NCBI RefSeq assembly: GCF_000737065.1
Contig: NZ_AQRC01000002.1
Location: forward strand, 62,001 to 126,000
Origin: Thioclava atlantica
Lineage (GTDB): Bacteria > Pseudomonadota > Alphaproteobacteria > Rhodobacterales > Rhodobacteraceae
Reading direction: 5' to 3'
Length of the DNA stretch: 64,000 nt
In this document: positions 16,329 to 25,512 of the stretch, one piece after another
Layout: each line of letters begins with the position of its first letter
Numbering within the stretch: position 1 is the stretch's first letter
Notes under the pieces: model-generated
What the model was told of the DNA's origin: nothing
The model's input: the letters and a program-made list of their open reading frames with translations, nothing else
Database searches by the model: none
Made by a program: the position numbers and the translations under genes

Positions 16329-17347
16329 AACCCTTCGATTATCAGCGCGCCCGCGATCTCGAGACCGCGGCGGAGGCCGCGCAAGCCGGCGGCCGGATCA
16401 TCGCCGGCGGCACGAACCTGCTCGACCTGATGAAGCTGCAGGTGATGACGCCCGAGCGGCTGGTCGACATCACCCGCATCCCCGGCCTCGACCGGATCGA
16501 GAGCGACGGGCCGGGGCTGCGCATCGGCGCGCTGGTGCGCAATTCCGATCTTTCCGCGGATATGCGCATCCGCACCGGCTATCCGGTGCTTGCGCGCGCC
16601 CTTCTGGCCGGTGCCTCGGGCCAGATCCGCAACAAGGCGACCACCGGCGGCAACCTGCTGCAACGCACGCGCTGCCCCTATTTCTACGACCCGGCCATGG
16701 CCTGCAACAAACGCGAGCCCGGCGCGGGATGCGCCGCGATCGGCGGCGTGTCGCGGATGCTCGCGATCCTCGGCACCTCCGAGGCCTGCCGCGCCGCCCA
16801 CCCTTCCGACATGGCGGTGGCGCTGCGCGCGCTCGAGGCGGAGGTCGAGACGCGCCGCGCCGATGGCGCGACCCGCAGGCTCGGCCTCGACGCGCTCTAC
16901 CGCCTGCCCGGTGAACGCCCCGATCTCGAGACCACGCTCGAGCCCGGCGAGATCATCACCGCCGTCCTGCTGCCCGCCCCCCTTCCCGGCGCGACGCAGA
17001 GCTACCGCAAGATCCGCGACCGCGCCTCCTACGCCTTCGCGCTCGTTTCGGTCGCCGCCGTCGTGCGCATGGAGGACGCGCGGATCGCGACCGCGTCGCT
17101 CGCCTTCGGCGGGATCGGGGCGCGGCCCTGGAAGGATCCCGAGGTCGATGCGATGCTTTCGGGCCAGAGCCCGTCGGCGGAACTTTTCGTCCGCGCCGCC
17201 GACCGGCTGCTGGCGCAGGCCGAGACCGATGAGGGCAACGATTTCAAACGCGAGATGACCCGCCGCGCGCTGATCGCGGTGATGCGCGAGGCGACGGGGC
17301 TCGCCCCCGCCTCGACGGGCACGGACAAGGCGGAGGTTCCGGCATGA
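16325..17347 (+). CDS. paoB: Aldehyde oxidoreductase FAD subunit (PaoB-like, with 4Fe-4S segment)
   Basis: The 340-aa subunit has the FAD-binding fold of the xanthine oxidase family ([13 protein letters not shown] near residue 27; [16 protein letters not shown] near 105). The segment after it has cysteines spaced as in [20 protein letters not shown]. That matches the insertion that holds an extra [4Fe-4S] cluster in E. coli PaoB and 4-hydroxybenzoyl-CoA reductase. It is coupled by ATGA overlaps to the subunits on both sides. Confidence 0.92.
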   Translation: MKPFDYQRARDLETAAEAAQAGGRIIAGGTNLLDLMKLQVMTPERLVDITRIPGLDRIESDGPGLRIGALVRNSDLSADMRIRTGYPVLARALLAGASGQIRNKATTGGNLLQRTRCPYFYDPAMACNKREPGAGCAAIGGVSRMLAILGTSEACRAAHPSDMAVALRALEAEVETRRADGATRRLGLDALYRLPGERPDLETTLEPGEIITAVLLPAPLPGATQSYRKIRDRASYAFALVSVAAVVRMEDARIATASLAFGGIGARPWKDPEVDAMLSGQSPSAELFVRAADRLLAQAETDEGNDFKREMTRRALIAVMREATGLAPASTGTDKAEVPA

Positions 17348-19539
17348 GCGAGGCTTTCAAGATGGACGAGGCGCAGCCGCGCCTGCTCGACGAGACCGGA
17401 CAGGGGCTGATCGGGGAACCGCTCGACCGGCCCGAGGGGCGGCTCAAGGTGACGGGCCAGGCACGCTATAGCGCCGAATACGCCCCCGAACGGATGGTGC
17501 ATGGCGTGCTCGTGCGCGCGACGATCACCCGCGGCCGGGTGACCGGGTTCGACGACAGCGCCGCGCAGGCCCTGCCGGGCTATCTCGGGCTGTTCCACGG
17601 CCCGCGCTTCATCCGCAATCCCGCGCAGGGCATGGCCGACGAGGCCCCCTGCCAGCCGGGCGAAAGCATCGACTATCACGGCCAGCCGGTCGCGCTCGTC
17701 GTGGCCGAGAGCTTCGAGACCGCGCGCGACGCCGCGGCCCGGATCGTCGTGCATTACGACGAAGCGCCCGGCGCGCCGGTCGCTCCGGACACCGGCGAGA
17801 TCGAGGAGAACGAGAAACGCAAATCGGTTCAGGGCGATCTGGAGGCGGCGATGGCGGGCGCAGCCGCCGTGGTCGATGCCGAATATACCACCGCCGGTCA
17901 CGCGGCCGCCGCGATGGAGCCCCATGCCGCGATCGCCGAATGGCGCGACGGTCGGCTCCTGATGCATGGTTCGCTGCAGATGATCCGCTTCAACAAGAAC
18001 GAGCTCGCCGATGCGCTCGGCGTCTCCCCCGAGGCCGTGCGCATCCTCGCCCCCTATGTGGGCGGCGGGTTCGGCTCGAAACTCGGGATCTCGTCGGAAC
18101 ATGTCTCGGCGGCGCTCGCCGCGCGGGCGCTCGAACGCCCCGTGCGCGTGGTGATGAGCCGCCAGACCGTGTTCGACGCGGTGCTGCGCCGCACCGAGAC
18201 CTGGCAGCGGCTGCGTCTGGGCGCGGACAAGGACGGCCGGCTGACCGCGATCGGCCACGAGGACCGCGTCTCGAACCTGGAAGGCGAAGGCTTCGCCGAA
18301 CCGGTCAGCGCCGCGACGCGCTTCCTCTACTCCGCGCCCAACCGGCTGATCCGCCAGCATATCTCGCGCAATCACCGCACGCCTTCGGGCTCGGTGCGCG
18401 CGCCGGGCGAAGCGGTGGGCATGTTCGCGCTCGAGACCGCGATGGACGAACTGGCCGAGAAGCTGGGCCTCGACCCGGTGGAGCTGCGGCTGCGCAACAT
18501 CCCCGAACGCCACCCCGTGACCGGTCAGGCCTATACCGCGCGCGCATTGGCCGAGAGCCTGCGCGAGGGGGCGAAGCGCTTCGGTTGGGATCAGCGACCC
18601 GAGACCGGCAGCCGCCGCGAGGGCGAATGGCTGATCGGGATGGGGATGGCGGGCGCGGGCCGCTCCAACATGCTCGTACCCTCGGCCGCCCGCGTCACGC
18701 TCAGCCGCGACGGCGCGCTGGTCGAGACCGACATGACCGATATCGGAACCGGCAGCTACGCGATCCTCGGACAGATCGCCGGCGAGATGCTGGGACTGCC
18801 GATCGACAAGGTGGCGGTGCATCTGGCCGATAGCGACCTGCCCGGCGCCTCGGGCTCGGGCGGCTCCTTCGGCGCCTCCTCCTCGGGCTCGTCGGTCTTC
18901 CTCGCCGCGCGCAAGATCCGCGAGATCCTCGCCCAGCGTCTGGGCTGCAAACCGGAGGAGCTGAAAGTGTCGGGCGGCGAGGTTTCGGGCGGCGGCACCC
19001 GCGCCAAGCTTGCCGATCTGCTGCCCGAACCGATCAGCGCCGAGGCGAAGATCGAGAAGGGCAAGACCGCGGAGAGCCATTTCTCGGCCGGCTTCGGCGC
19101 GCATTTCGTCGAGGTCGCGGTGAGCGAGGTCTCGGGCGAGATCCGCGTGCGCCGGATGCTCGGCGTGTTCGGGATCGGCCGGGTGCTCAACGAGAAGACC
19201 GCGCGCAGCCAGGCGGTGGGCGGCATGGTCTGGGGCGTCGGATCGGCGCTCCATGAAGAGCTGGGCCACGACCCGCGCACCGGCCATATCGTCACCCGCG
19301 ATCTGGCGAATTACCACATCCCCGCCCATGCGGATATTCCGCGCGACATGGAAGTGGTCTTCCTGCCCGAGCGCGACGATCAGGCCAATCCGATCCAGTC
19401 GAAGGGGATCGGCGAGCTCGGCATCTCGGGCTCGGGCGCGGCGGTGATCAACGCCGTGCACAACGCGACCGGGCTGCGGCTGCGCCATTTCCCGGCCACG
19501 CCCGACAAGGTGCTCGCGGGGTGGGCCGATGGACGGTAG
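17344..19539 (+). CDS. paoC: Aldehyde oxidoreductase molybdenum subunit (PaoC-like)
   Basis: The 731-aa catalytic subunit binds the molybdenum cofactor (expected as the cytosine dinucleotide form) and oxidises aldehydes to acids. Visible features include the Mo-cofactor loops [13 protein letters not shown] and GGGFGSKLG, the substrate-side arginine in VRAPGEAVG, and the catalytic glutamate in [13 protein letters not shown] near the C-terminus. Length agrees with E. coli PaoC (732 aa). It overlaps the XdhC-like gene by 11 bases. The substrate is unknown; aromatic aldehydes are typical for the group. Confidence 0.93.
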   Translation: MSEAFKMDEAQPRLLDETGQGLIGEPLDRPEGRLKVTGQARYSAEYAPERMVHGVLVRATITRGRVTGFDDSAAQALPGYLGLFHGPRFIRNPAQGMADEAPCQPGESIDYHGQPVALVVAESFETARDAAARIVVHYDEAPGAPVAPDTGEIEENEKRKSVQGDLEAAMAGAAAVVDAEYTTAGHAAAAMEPHAAIAEWRDGRLLMHGSLQMIRFNKNELADALGVSPEAVRILAPYVGGGFGSKLGISSEHVSAALAARALERPVRVVMSRQTVFDAVLRRTETWQRLRLGADKDGRLTAIGHEDRVSNLEGEGFAEPVSAATRFLYSAPNRLIRQHISRNHRTPSGSVRAPGEAVGMFALETAMDELAEKLGLDPVELRLRNIPERHPVTGQAYTARALAESLREGAKRFGWDQRPETGSRREGEWLIGMGMAGAGRSNMLVPSAARVTLSRDGALVETDMTDIGTGSYAILGQIAGEMLGLPIDKVAVHLADSDLPGASGSGGSFGASSSGSSVFLAARKIREILAQRLGCKPEELKVSGGEVSGGGTRAKLADLLPEPISAEAKIEKGKTAESHFSAGFGAHFVEVAVSEVSGEIRVRRMLGVFGIGRVLNEKTARSQAVGGMVWGVGSALHEELGHDPRTGHIVTRDLANYHIPAHADIPRDMEVVFLPERDDQANPIQSKGIGELGISGSGAAVINAVHNATGLRLRHFPATPDKVLAGWADGR

Positions 19540-20446
19540 TCTCACCTTCGAGCGGGTCGCGATCACGAGCACGCTCGATCTCTCCGAGCTGCCCCTGCCG
19601 GTGCCAGGACAGCTCGCCGCGCTCGCCATCCTCACCCGGATCGAGGGGGCGAGCTATCGCCCGCTCGGCGCTGCGATGAGCCTCGATTGCGCGGGCCATC
19701 TGCGCGGCCAACTCTCGGCGGGCTGCATCGACGCGGATATCGCCCACCATCTGCGCAAGGTCGCGCAGGAAAACCGGCCGCGCAGGCTTCGCTACGGCGC
19801 GGGCTCGCCCTTCGCCGATCTGCCCCTGCCCTGCGGCGGCGCGCTGGAGGTCGTGGTGATGCCGCCTCCCGCCGAGACCTTGCAGCAAAGCATCGAGCAC
19901 GCCCGAACGAAGCGCCGCGAGATCACGCTGCATGTGGCGCCCGGCCCCGGCCAGGTCAGCGCCGCCCCCGGCCCCGAGACCGAACTCAGCCTGCATCTGC
20001 GCCCCGAGCCGCGGTTCGCCGTCTTCGGCGCGGGACCGGAGGCGGAAACCTTCGCACGGCTCGCCCAATCGGCGGGCTACCAGACCGTTCTCGCCTGCCC
20101 CGAGCCCGGAGAGTTCCGCTCGGTGGAGACCCACCGCCTGAACCGCAATGCGCCGCTGGCCGGGATGGAGATCGACGCGCGCACGGCGGCGGTGCTGTTC
20201 TTCCACGATCACGAGCGCGAAATCCCGATCCTGCGCGCGCTGCTCGACAGCCCCGCCTATTACATCGGTGCGCAGGGCAGCCGGCGCGCGGCGCAACAGC
20301 GGGCCGAGCGGCTGAGCGCGCTCGGGCTCGCGCAGGAGCAGATCGCCCGCATCCGCGGCCCGGTCGGGCTGATCGCGCGCGCCCGCGACCCCAAGCTGCT
20401 CGCGGTCTCGGTGCTCGCCGAGGCGTTGGAGGCGGCACAGGGATGA
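19529..20446 (+). CDS. XdhC/PaoD-like molybdenum cofactor insertion chaperone
   Basis: The 305-aa protein has the XdhC layout. The N-terminal domain includes GQLSAGCIDADI with the conserved cysteine. The C-terminal Rossmann-like domain starts RFAVFGAGPEAETFARLA and ends with YYIGAQGSRRAAQQR and LGLAQEQIARIRGPVGL. Such proteins bind and sulfurylate the cofactor and insert it into the partner enzyme. Its start inside the end of the Mo-subunit gene shows it serves that enzyme. Confidence 0.9.
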   Translation: MDGSLTFERVAITSTLDLSELPLPVPGQLAALAILTRIEGASYRPLGAAMSLDCAGHLRGQLSAGCIDADIAHHLRKVAQENRPRRLRYGAGSPFADLPLPCGGALEVVVMPPPAETLQQSIEHARTKRREITLHVAPGPGQVSAAPGPETELSLHLRPEPRFAVFGAGPEAETFARLAQSAGYQTVLACPEPGEFRSVETHRLNRNAPLAGMEIDARTAAVLFFHDHEREIPILRALLDSPAYYIGAQGSRRAAQQRAERLSALGLAQEQIARIRGPVGLIARARDPKLLAVSVLAEALEAAQG

Positions 20447-21015
20447 AGGGCCGGATCGTGGGCGTGGTTCTCGCCGCGGGCGCCTCGCGCCGGTTCGGGG
20501 CGCGCGACAAGCTCGCAGCCCGCATCTCCGGACGAGCGATGGTGCAGGCACCTGCCCGCGCGCTTTCCGGTCTCGGGCTTTCCCGGCGCGCCGCGATCAC
20601 CCGGACGCCCCGGCAACCCCATGCCCTGCGCGGAACCGGCACCGCGCTCTGGAGCGTCGGACATCGCCGGCCGCAGGCCGCCAGCTTGCGCCGCGCGGTG
20701 CGGGGCGCGCGCGCCACGGGTGCGAGCCACCTTCTGATCGTGCTCGGGGACATGCCGGGGATCGGCCGCGCCGAGCTGCGCGCCCTTCTGCGCCACGGCG
20801 GCCTGCATCCCGCGATGGCCACGGACGGGCGCAGCCTCGCGCCGCCCGCGCTGATCCCGCGCCGTATCTTCGGCCCGCTCTTGCGCCTGCGCGGCGACCG
20901 GGGCGCGGGGGCGCTCTTGCGGCGCCGCCCCGATCTGCGCCGCGTTCCCCTCGGAGCGGGCGCCCTGCGCGATGTCGACCGTCCCGAGGATCTCCGCCCG
21001 CCTCGTACCGGCTGA
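20443..21015 (+). CDS. MocA-like nucleotidyltransferase (Mo cofactor cytidylylation)
   Basis: The 190-aa protein has the nucleotidyltransferase motif LAAGASRRFGARDKL at residues 10-24 and the metal-binding VLGDMPG motif near residue 100. It overlaps the XdhC-like gene by ATGA, so it belongs to the aldehyde oxidoreductase operon. There a MocA enzyme would convert molybdopterin to the cytosine dinucleotide. The central part is unusually Arg/Ala-rich and the acceptor-site region is less conserved than in E. coli MocA, so specificity is tentative. Confidence 0.78.
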   Translation: MKGRIVGVVLAAGASRRFGARDKLAARISGRAMVQAPARALSGLGLSRRAAITRTPRQPHALRGTGTALWSVGHRRPQAASLRRAVRGARATGASHLLIVLGDMPGIGRAELRALLRHGGLHPAMATDGRSLAPPALIPRRIFGPLLRLRGDRGAGALLRRRPDLRRVPLGAGALRDVDRPEDLRPPRTG

Positions 21016-21099
21016 CCCACGCCCGGTTGCCTCCGCCGCGCGCGCCGGGCAAGGATGGCCGCGACGACCGGCACAGGTCGCGCCGCCACGGAGCCCAGA

Positions 21100-22302
21100 A
21101 TGACCCGATCCGCAACCGCGCTTCCCCGCAAGGCCGATTTCGAGCTGCCCGCCGGGGTGATCTATCTCGACGGGAATTCGCTCGGACCGCTGCCGCGCGG
21201 CGCGGCCGAACGCGCGATGAGGACGATCCGCGAGGAATGGGGCAATGAACTCATCAGGGCGTGGAACAGCGCCGACTGGATCGCGCTGCCGCAACGGGTG
21301 GGCGACAGGATCGCGCGGCTGATCGGCGCGTCGGAGGGCTCGGTCACCACCGGCGACACGCTCTCGATCAAGGTCTATCAGGCGTTGGCCGCGGCGCTGA
21401 GGATGCGGCCCGAACGGCGGGTGATCCTGTCGGATAGCGGAAATTTCCCGACCGATCTCTACATGGCCGAGGGGCTGATCGAGACGCTCGGGCGGGGCCA
21501 CGAATTGCGCATGCCCGCGCCCGATCAGGTGCTCGATGCGATCGACGAGAGCGTGGCGGCGGTGATGCTCACCCATGTCGATTATCGCACGGGGCGATGC
21601 CACGATATGGCGGCGATCACCCGGCGCGCCCATGAGGCGGGCGCGGTGATGATCTGGGATCTCGCGCATTCGGCGGGCGCGATGCCGCTCGGGATCGGCG
21701 CGATCGGAGCGGAATTCGCGGTCGGCTGCAGCTACAAGTATCTCAATGGCGGGCCGGGCGCGCCCGCCTTCATCCATGTCCGCCCCGATCTGGTCGAGAC
21801 GGTCGACCCCGCCCTTTCGGGCTGGATGGGTCATGCCGCGCCCTTCGCGATGGAGCCGCAGTACCGCCCCGCCCGGGCGATCGAGCGGATGCGCGTGGGC
21901 ACGCCCCCGGTGATCCAGCTCGCGATCCTCGACGCGGCGCTCGATATCTGGGAGGGCGTCGATCTGGCGGCGCTGCGGACGCGCTCGATCGAGCTGTCGG
22001 AGCAGTTCATCGCGGGCGTCGAGGCGCGCTGTCCCCAGCTCACCCTCGCCTCGCCGCGCGATCCCCAGGCCCGCGGGTCGCAGGTGTCCTTCGCGTTCGA
22101 AGAAGGCTACGCCGCGATGCAGGCGCTGATCGCCCATGGCGTGATCGGGGATTTCCGTACGCCCGACATCATGCGTTTCGGCTTCACGCCGCTCTATCTC
22201 GATGCGCAGGACGTGGCCCGCGCGGTCGATATCCTCGCCGATGTGATGGCGCGCGATCTCTGGCGCGATCCGCGCTTCCAGACCCGCGCGCGGGTGACCT
22301 GA
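21100..22302 (+). CDS. kynU: Kynureninase
   Basis: This 400-aa PLP enzyme cleaves kynurenine to anthranilate and alanine. The PLP lysine is K213 in GCSYKYLNGGPGAPAF. Other family marks are YLDGNSLGPLP at the N-terminus, VTTGDTLSIKVYQ and DYRTGRCHDM. The ATG at 21100 has GGAG upstream; an ATG 15 codons earlier is possible. No tryptophan dioxygenase or formamidase gene is beside it. Its stop is only 3 bases from the stop of convergent fdsD. Confidence 0.95.
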   Translation: MTRSATALPRKADFELPAGVIYLDGNSLGPLPRGAAERAMRTIREEWGNELIRAWNSADWIALPQRVGDRIARLIGASEGSVTTGDTLSIKVYQALAAALRMRPERRVILSDSGNFPTDLYMAEGLIETLGRGHELRMPAPDQVLDAIDESVAAVMLTHVDYRTGRCHDMAAITRRAHEAGAVMIWDLAHSAGAMPLGIGAIGAEFAVGCSYKYLNGGPGAPAFIHVRPDLVETVDPALSGWMGHAAPFAMEPQYRPARAIERMRVGTPPVIQLAILDAALDIWEGVDLAALRTRSIELSEQFIAGVEARCPQLTLASPRDPQARGSQVSFAFEEGYAAMQALIAHGVIGDFRTPDIMRFGFTPLYLDAQDVARAVDILADVMARDLWRDPRFQTRARVT

Positions 22303-22305
22303 GCC

Positions 22306-22521
22306 TCAGGCCCCCGCCCGAAGCTCGGCGACGGCCGCGATCACCGCGGGGTCGAGCCCGGCACCGCCCGCATCCACATGGGCGCAGAGCTGGTCGCGCA
22401 TCCGCGGCTCCCAGAAATCGTGGATATGCGCCGCGACCCGCGCCGCGACATCCTCGCCGGGCTGGGTCTTGAAGAAGGTGGCGATCTGGTTGGCCATATA
22501 GACCATCTTTTCAGGCGACAT
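22306..22521 (-). CDS. fdsD: Formate dehydrogenase delta subunit
   Basis: The 71-aa small subunit begins MSPEKMVYMANQIATFF and contains HIHDFWEPRMRDQL, as in FdsD of NAD-dependent formate dehydrogenases. Here it follows fdsA directly after 81 bases, whereas Rhodobacter capsulatus has fdsC between them. The GAGGTG ribosome site supports the ATG at 22521. FdsD is needed for assembly or stability of the complex. Confidence 0.88.
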   Translation of the reverse strand: MSPEKMVYMANQIATFFKTQPGEDVAARVAAHIHDFWEPRMRDQLCAHVDAGGAGLDPAVIAAVAELRAGA

Positions 22522-22602
22522 GGGACACCTCGTCATTCTCCGTGAAACGACCGGGCGCGACGGGCGGGACCGTGATCCTGCCCGCCGCACCCGGTGCGCG
22601 CG

Positions 22603-25512
22603 TCATTCGGCGGCGGGCAGGATGCGGCGCGCGCGTTCCGTGCGGGCGGCGTATTCTTCCTGCCAGTCGGTCGGCCCGTTCGACGGCCCCACCTGAACCG
22701 CGGTCACCTTGTATTCCGGGCAGTTCGTCGCCCAGTCGGAGAAATCCGTGGTGATCACGTTGGCCTGCGTGTCGGGATGGTGGAAGGTGGTGTAGACCAC
22801 GCCCGGGCTGACCCGGTCGGTGAGCTTCGCGATCAGCGTCGTCTCGCCCGTGCGCGAGGCCAGCCGCACCCAGTCGCCATCCTTGATCCCGCGCTGCTCG
22901 GCATCGTGGGGATGGATCTCGAGCAGGTCGCGCTCGTGCCAGACCACGTTCTCCGTGCGCCGCGTCTGCGCGCCGACATTGTATTGCGACAGGATCCGCC
23001 CCGTCGTCAGCAGAAGCGGGAAGCGCGGGCCGGTCTTCTCGTCGGTCGCGACATATTCGGTGACGATGAAGCGTCCCTTGCCGCGCACGAAGCCGTCGAC
23101 ATGCATCACCGGCGTGCCTTCGGGATGGGCCTCGTTGCAGGGCCATTGCACCGAGCCCTTCTCTTCGAGCAGGGCATAGTCGACGCCCGCGAAACTCGGC
23201 GTGGTGGCGGCGATCTCCTCCATGATCTGCGCGGGGTGGGTATAGTTCCAGCCCGCCCCCATCGCATTGGCGAGAAGCTGCGTCACCTCCCAGTCGGCAT
23301 AGCCGTTGCGCGGCGCCATCACCTTGCGCACGCGGTTGATCCGGCGCTCGGCATTGGTGAAGGTCCCGTCCTTCTCGAGGAAGGTGGAGCCGGGCAGGAA
23401 GACATGGGCGTAATTGGCGGTCTCGTTGAGGAAGAGATCGTGCACGATCACGCACTCCATCGCCGCCAAGCCGGCCGCGACATGCTTGGTGTCGGGATCC
23501 GATTGCAGGATGTCCTCGCCCTGGATGTAGAGCCCCTTGAAGCTGCCATCGACCGCCGCATCGAGCATGTTGTTGATGCGCAGGCCCGGCTCGGGGTCGA
23601 TCTCGACGCCCCAGGCCTGTTCGAAGATCTCGCGCACCTCGGGCAGCTTCACATGGCGATAGCCCGGCAACTCATGCGGGAAGGACCCCATGTCGCACGA
23701 GCCCTGCACGTTGTTCTGGCCGCGCAGCGGGTTCACGCCGACGCCGGGACGCCCGAGATTGCCGGTGAGCATGGCGAGGTTCGCGATGCCCATCACCGAG
23801 GTCGAGCCCTGGCTGTGTTCGGTCACGCCGAGCCCGTAATAGATCGCCCCGTTTCCGCCGGTGGCGAAGAGGCGCGCGGCCGCGCGCAGCTCGGCCGCCG
23901 GGACGCCGGTCAGGGCCTCGGTCGCCTCCGGGCTGTGGCGCGGATCGGAGACGAATTCCGCGTAGTCCTGGAATTCGTCCCAGTCGCAGCGCTCGCGGAT
24001 GAAGGCCTCGTCCATCAGCCCCTCGGTCACGATCACATGCGACAGCGCGGTGAGCACGGCCACGTTGGTGCCGGGCTTGAGCGCGAGGTGATGGGCGGCC
24101 TGTATATGGGCCGATTTCACCAGGTCGATCCGGCGCGGGTCGATCACGATCAGCTTCGCCCCCTCCCGCAGCCGCTTCTTGAGACGCGAGCCGAAGACCG
24201 GGTGACCGTCGGTCGGGTTGGCGCCGATCACGACGACCACATCGGTCTTCTCGACCGAGTCGAAATCCTGCGTGCCCGCCGAGGTGCCGAAGGCCTGGCC
24301 CAGACCGTAGCCGGTGGGCGAATGGCAGACGCGTGCGCAGGTATCGGTGTTGTTGTTGCCGAAGACCGCACGGGTGAGTTTCTGAACGAGGAAGGTTTCC
24401 TCGTTGGTGCAGCGGCTCGAGGTGATGACCCCGATGCTGCGTCGACCGTGAACTTCTTGCAGGCCGCGCAGCTTGGTCGCGGCGAAGCTCAGCGCCTCGT
24501 CCCAGCTCACTTCGCGCCACGGCTCGTCGATGGTCTCGCGGATCATCGGGTTGAGGATCCGGTCCTTGTGCGTGGCATAGCCATAGGCGAAGCGGCCCTT
24601 GACGCAGCTATGGCCGCGATTGGCCTTGCCGTGCTTGTAGGGCACCATCCGCACGAGCTGATCGCCCTGCATCTCGGCCTTGAACGAGCAGCCCACGCCG
24701 CAATAGGCGCAGGTGGTGATGACCGAGCGCTCGGGCGTGCCGAGCTCGATCACCGATTTCTCCTGCAGCGTCGCGGTCGGGCAGGCCTGCACGCAGGCGC
24801 CGCAGCTCACGCAATCGGAGGCAAGGAAATCGTCGCCCGCGCCGCCGGCGCTGACCCGGCTGTCGAAGCCGCGGCCCTCGATGGTGAGCGCGAAGGTCCC
24901 CTGCACTTCCTCGCAGGCCCGCACGCAACGATTGCACACGATGCACTTGCTCGGATCATAGGAGAAATAGGGATTGCTGTCGTCTTTCGGCAGCCATTCG
25001 GGATTGACCTGACCGCTGGTGTCGCGCGCCTCGAAATGGTTCGCGAGCCCCGCGCCCTCGGGGGCCTTGTAGCGCACGTCGCGCAGGCCCACCGCACCCG
25101 CCATGTCCTGCAATTCGCAATCGCCGTTGGCCGCGCAGGTGAGGCAGTCGAGCGGGTGATCGGAGATGTAGAGCTCCATCACGCCGCGGCGCAGCTTGCG
25201 CAGCTTCTCGTTCTGGGTCTGCACCACCATGCCCGGCGCGACCGGGGTCGTGCACGAGGCGGGGAGCCCGCGGCGTCCCTCGATCTCGACCGCGCACAGC
25301 CGGCACGAGCCGAAGGCCTCGAGATTGTCCGACGCGCAGAGCTTGGGCACCTGGATACCGGCCTCGGCGGCGGCGCGCATCACGCTGGTGCCCTCGGGCA
25401 CGGTAATCTCGAAGCCGTCGATGGTGAGCGTGACGGGCTTGCCCTCCTTCGCGGGGGTGCCCATGTCGCGCTCATCGGAACGCTCGTTCCAGGGGATGAT
25501 GAAATCCTTCAT
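22603..25512 (-). CDS. fdsA: NAD-dependent formate dehydrogenase alpha (catalytic) subunit
   Basis: The 969-aa subunit oxidises formate to CO2 at a bis-MGD molybdenum centre. From the N-terminus it has a NuoG-like [2Fe-2S] domain (CASDNLEAFGSCRLCAVE), a His/Cys cluster region (CLTCAANGDCELQD), two ferredoxin-type 4Fe-4S motifs (CIVCNRCVRAC, CVSCGACVQAC) and a 4Fe-4S motif in CAYCGVGC. The molybdopterin domain follows, with the Mo-ligand cysteine C396 in RVCHSPTGYG, cysteine rather than selenocysteine. Size matches FdsA of Rhodobacter and Cupriavidus. The ATG at 25512 overlaps the fdsB stop. Confidence 0.96.
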   Translation of the reverse strand: MKDFIIPWNERSDERDMGTPAKEGKPVTLTIDGFEITVPEGTSVMRAAAEAGIQVPKLCASDNLEAFGSCRLCAVEIEGRRGLPASCTTPVAPGMVVQTQNEKLRKLRRGVMELYISDHPLDCLTCAANGDCELQDMAGAVGLRDVRYKAPEGAGLANHFEARDTSGQVNPEWLPKDDSNPYFSYDPSKCIVCNRCVRACEEVQGTFALTIEGRGFDSRVSAGGAGDDFLASDCVSCGACVQACPTATLQEKSVIELGTPERSVITTCAYCGVGCSFKAEMQGDQLVRMVPYKHGKANRGHSCVKGRFAYGYATHKDRILNPMIRETIDEPWREVSWDEALSFAATKLRGLQEVHGRRSIGVITSSRCTNEETFLVQKLTRAVFGNNNTDTCARVCHSPTGYGLGQAFGTSAGTQDFDSVEKTDVVVVIGANPTDGHPVFGSRLKKRLREGAKLIVIDPRRIDLVKSAHIQAAHHLALKPGTNVAVLTALSHVIVTEGLMDEAFIRERCDWDEFQDYAEFVSDPRHSPEATEALTGVPAAELRAAARLFATGGNGAIYYGLGVTEHSQGSTSVMGIANLAMLTGNLGRPGVGVNPLRGQNNVQGSCDMGSFPHELPGYRHVKLPEVREIFEQAWGVEIDPEPGLRINNMLDAAVDGSFKGLYIQGEDILQSDPDTKHVAAGLAAMECVIVHDLFLNETANYAHVFLPGSTFLEKDGTFTNAERRINRVRKVMAPRNGYADWEVTQLLANAMGAGWNYTHPAQIMEEIAATTPSFAGVDYALLEEKGSVQWPCNEAHPEGTPVMHVDGFVRGKGRFIVTEYVATDEKTGPRFPLLLTTGRILSQYNVGAQTRRTENVVWHERDLLEIHPHDAEQRGIKDGDWVRLASRTGETTLIAKLTDRVSPGVVYTTFHHPDTQANVITTDFSDWATNCPEYKVTAVQVGPSNGPTDWQEEYAARTERARRILPAAE

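Noticed and set aside
17029-19635. Minus-strand open frame of about 870 codons opposite paoC
   Set aside because: Antisense shadow of the molybdenum subunit; the translation has no recognisable fold.
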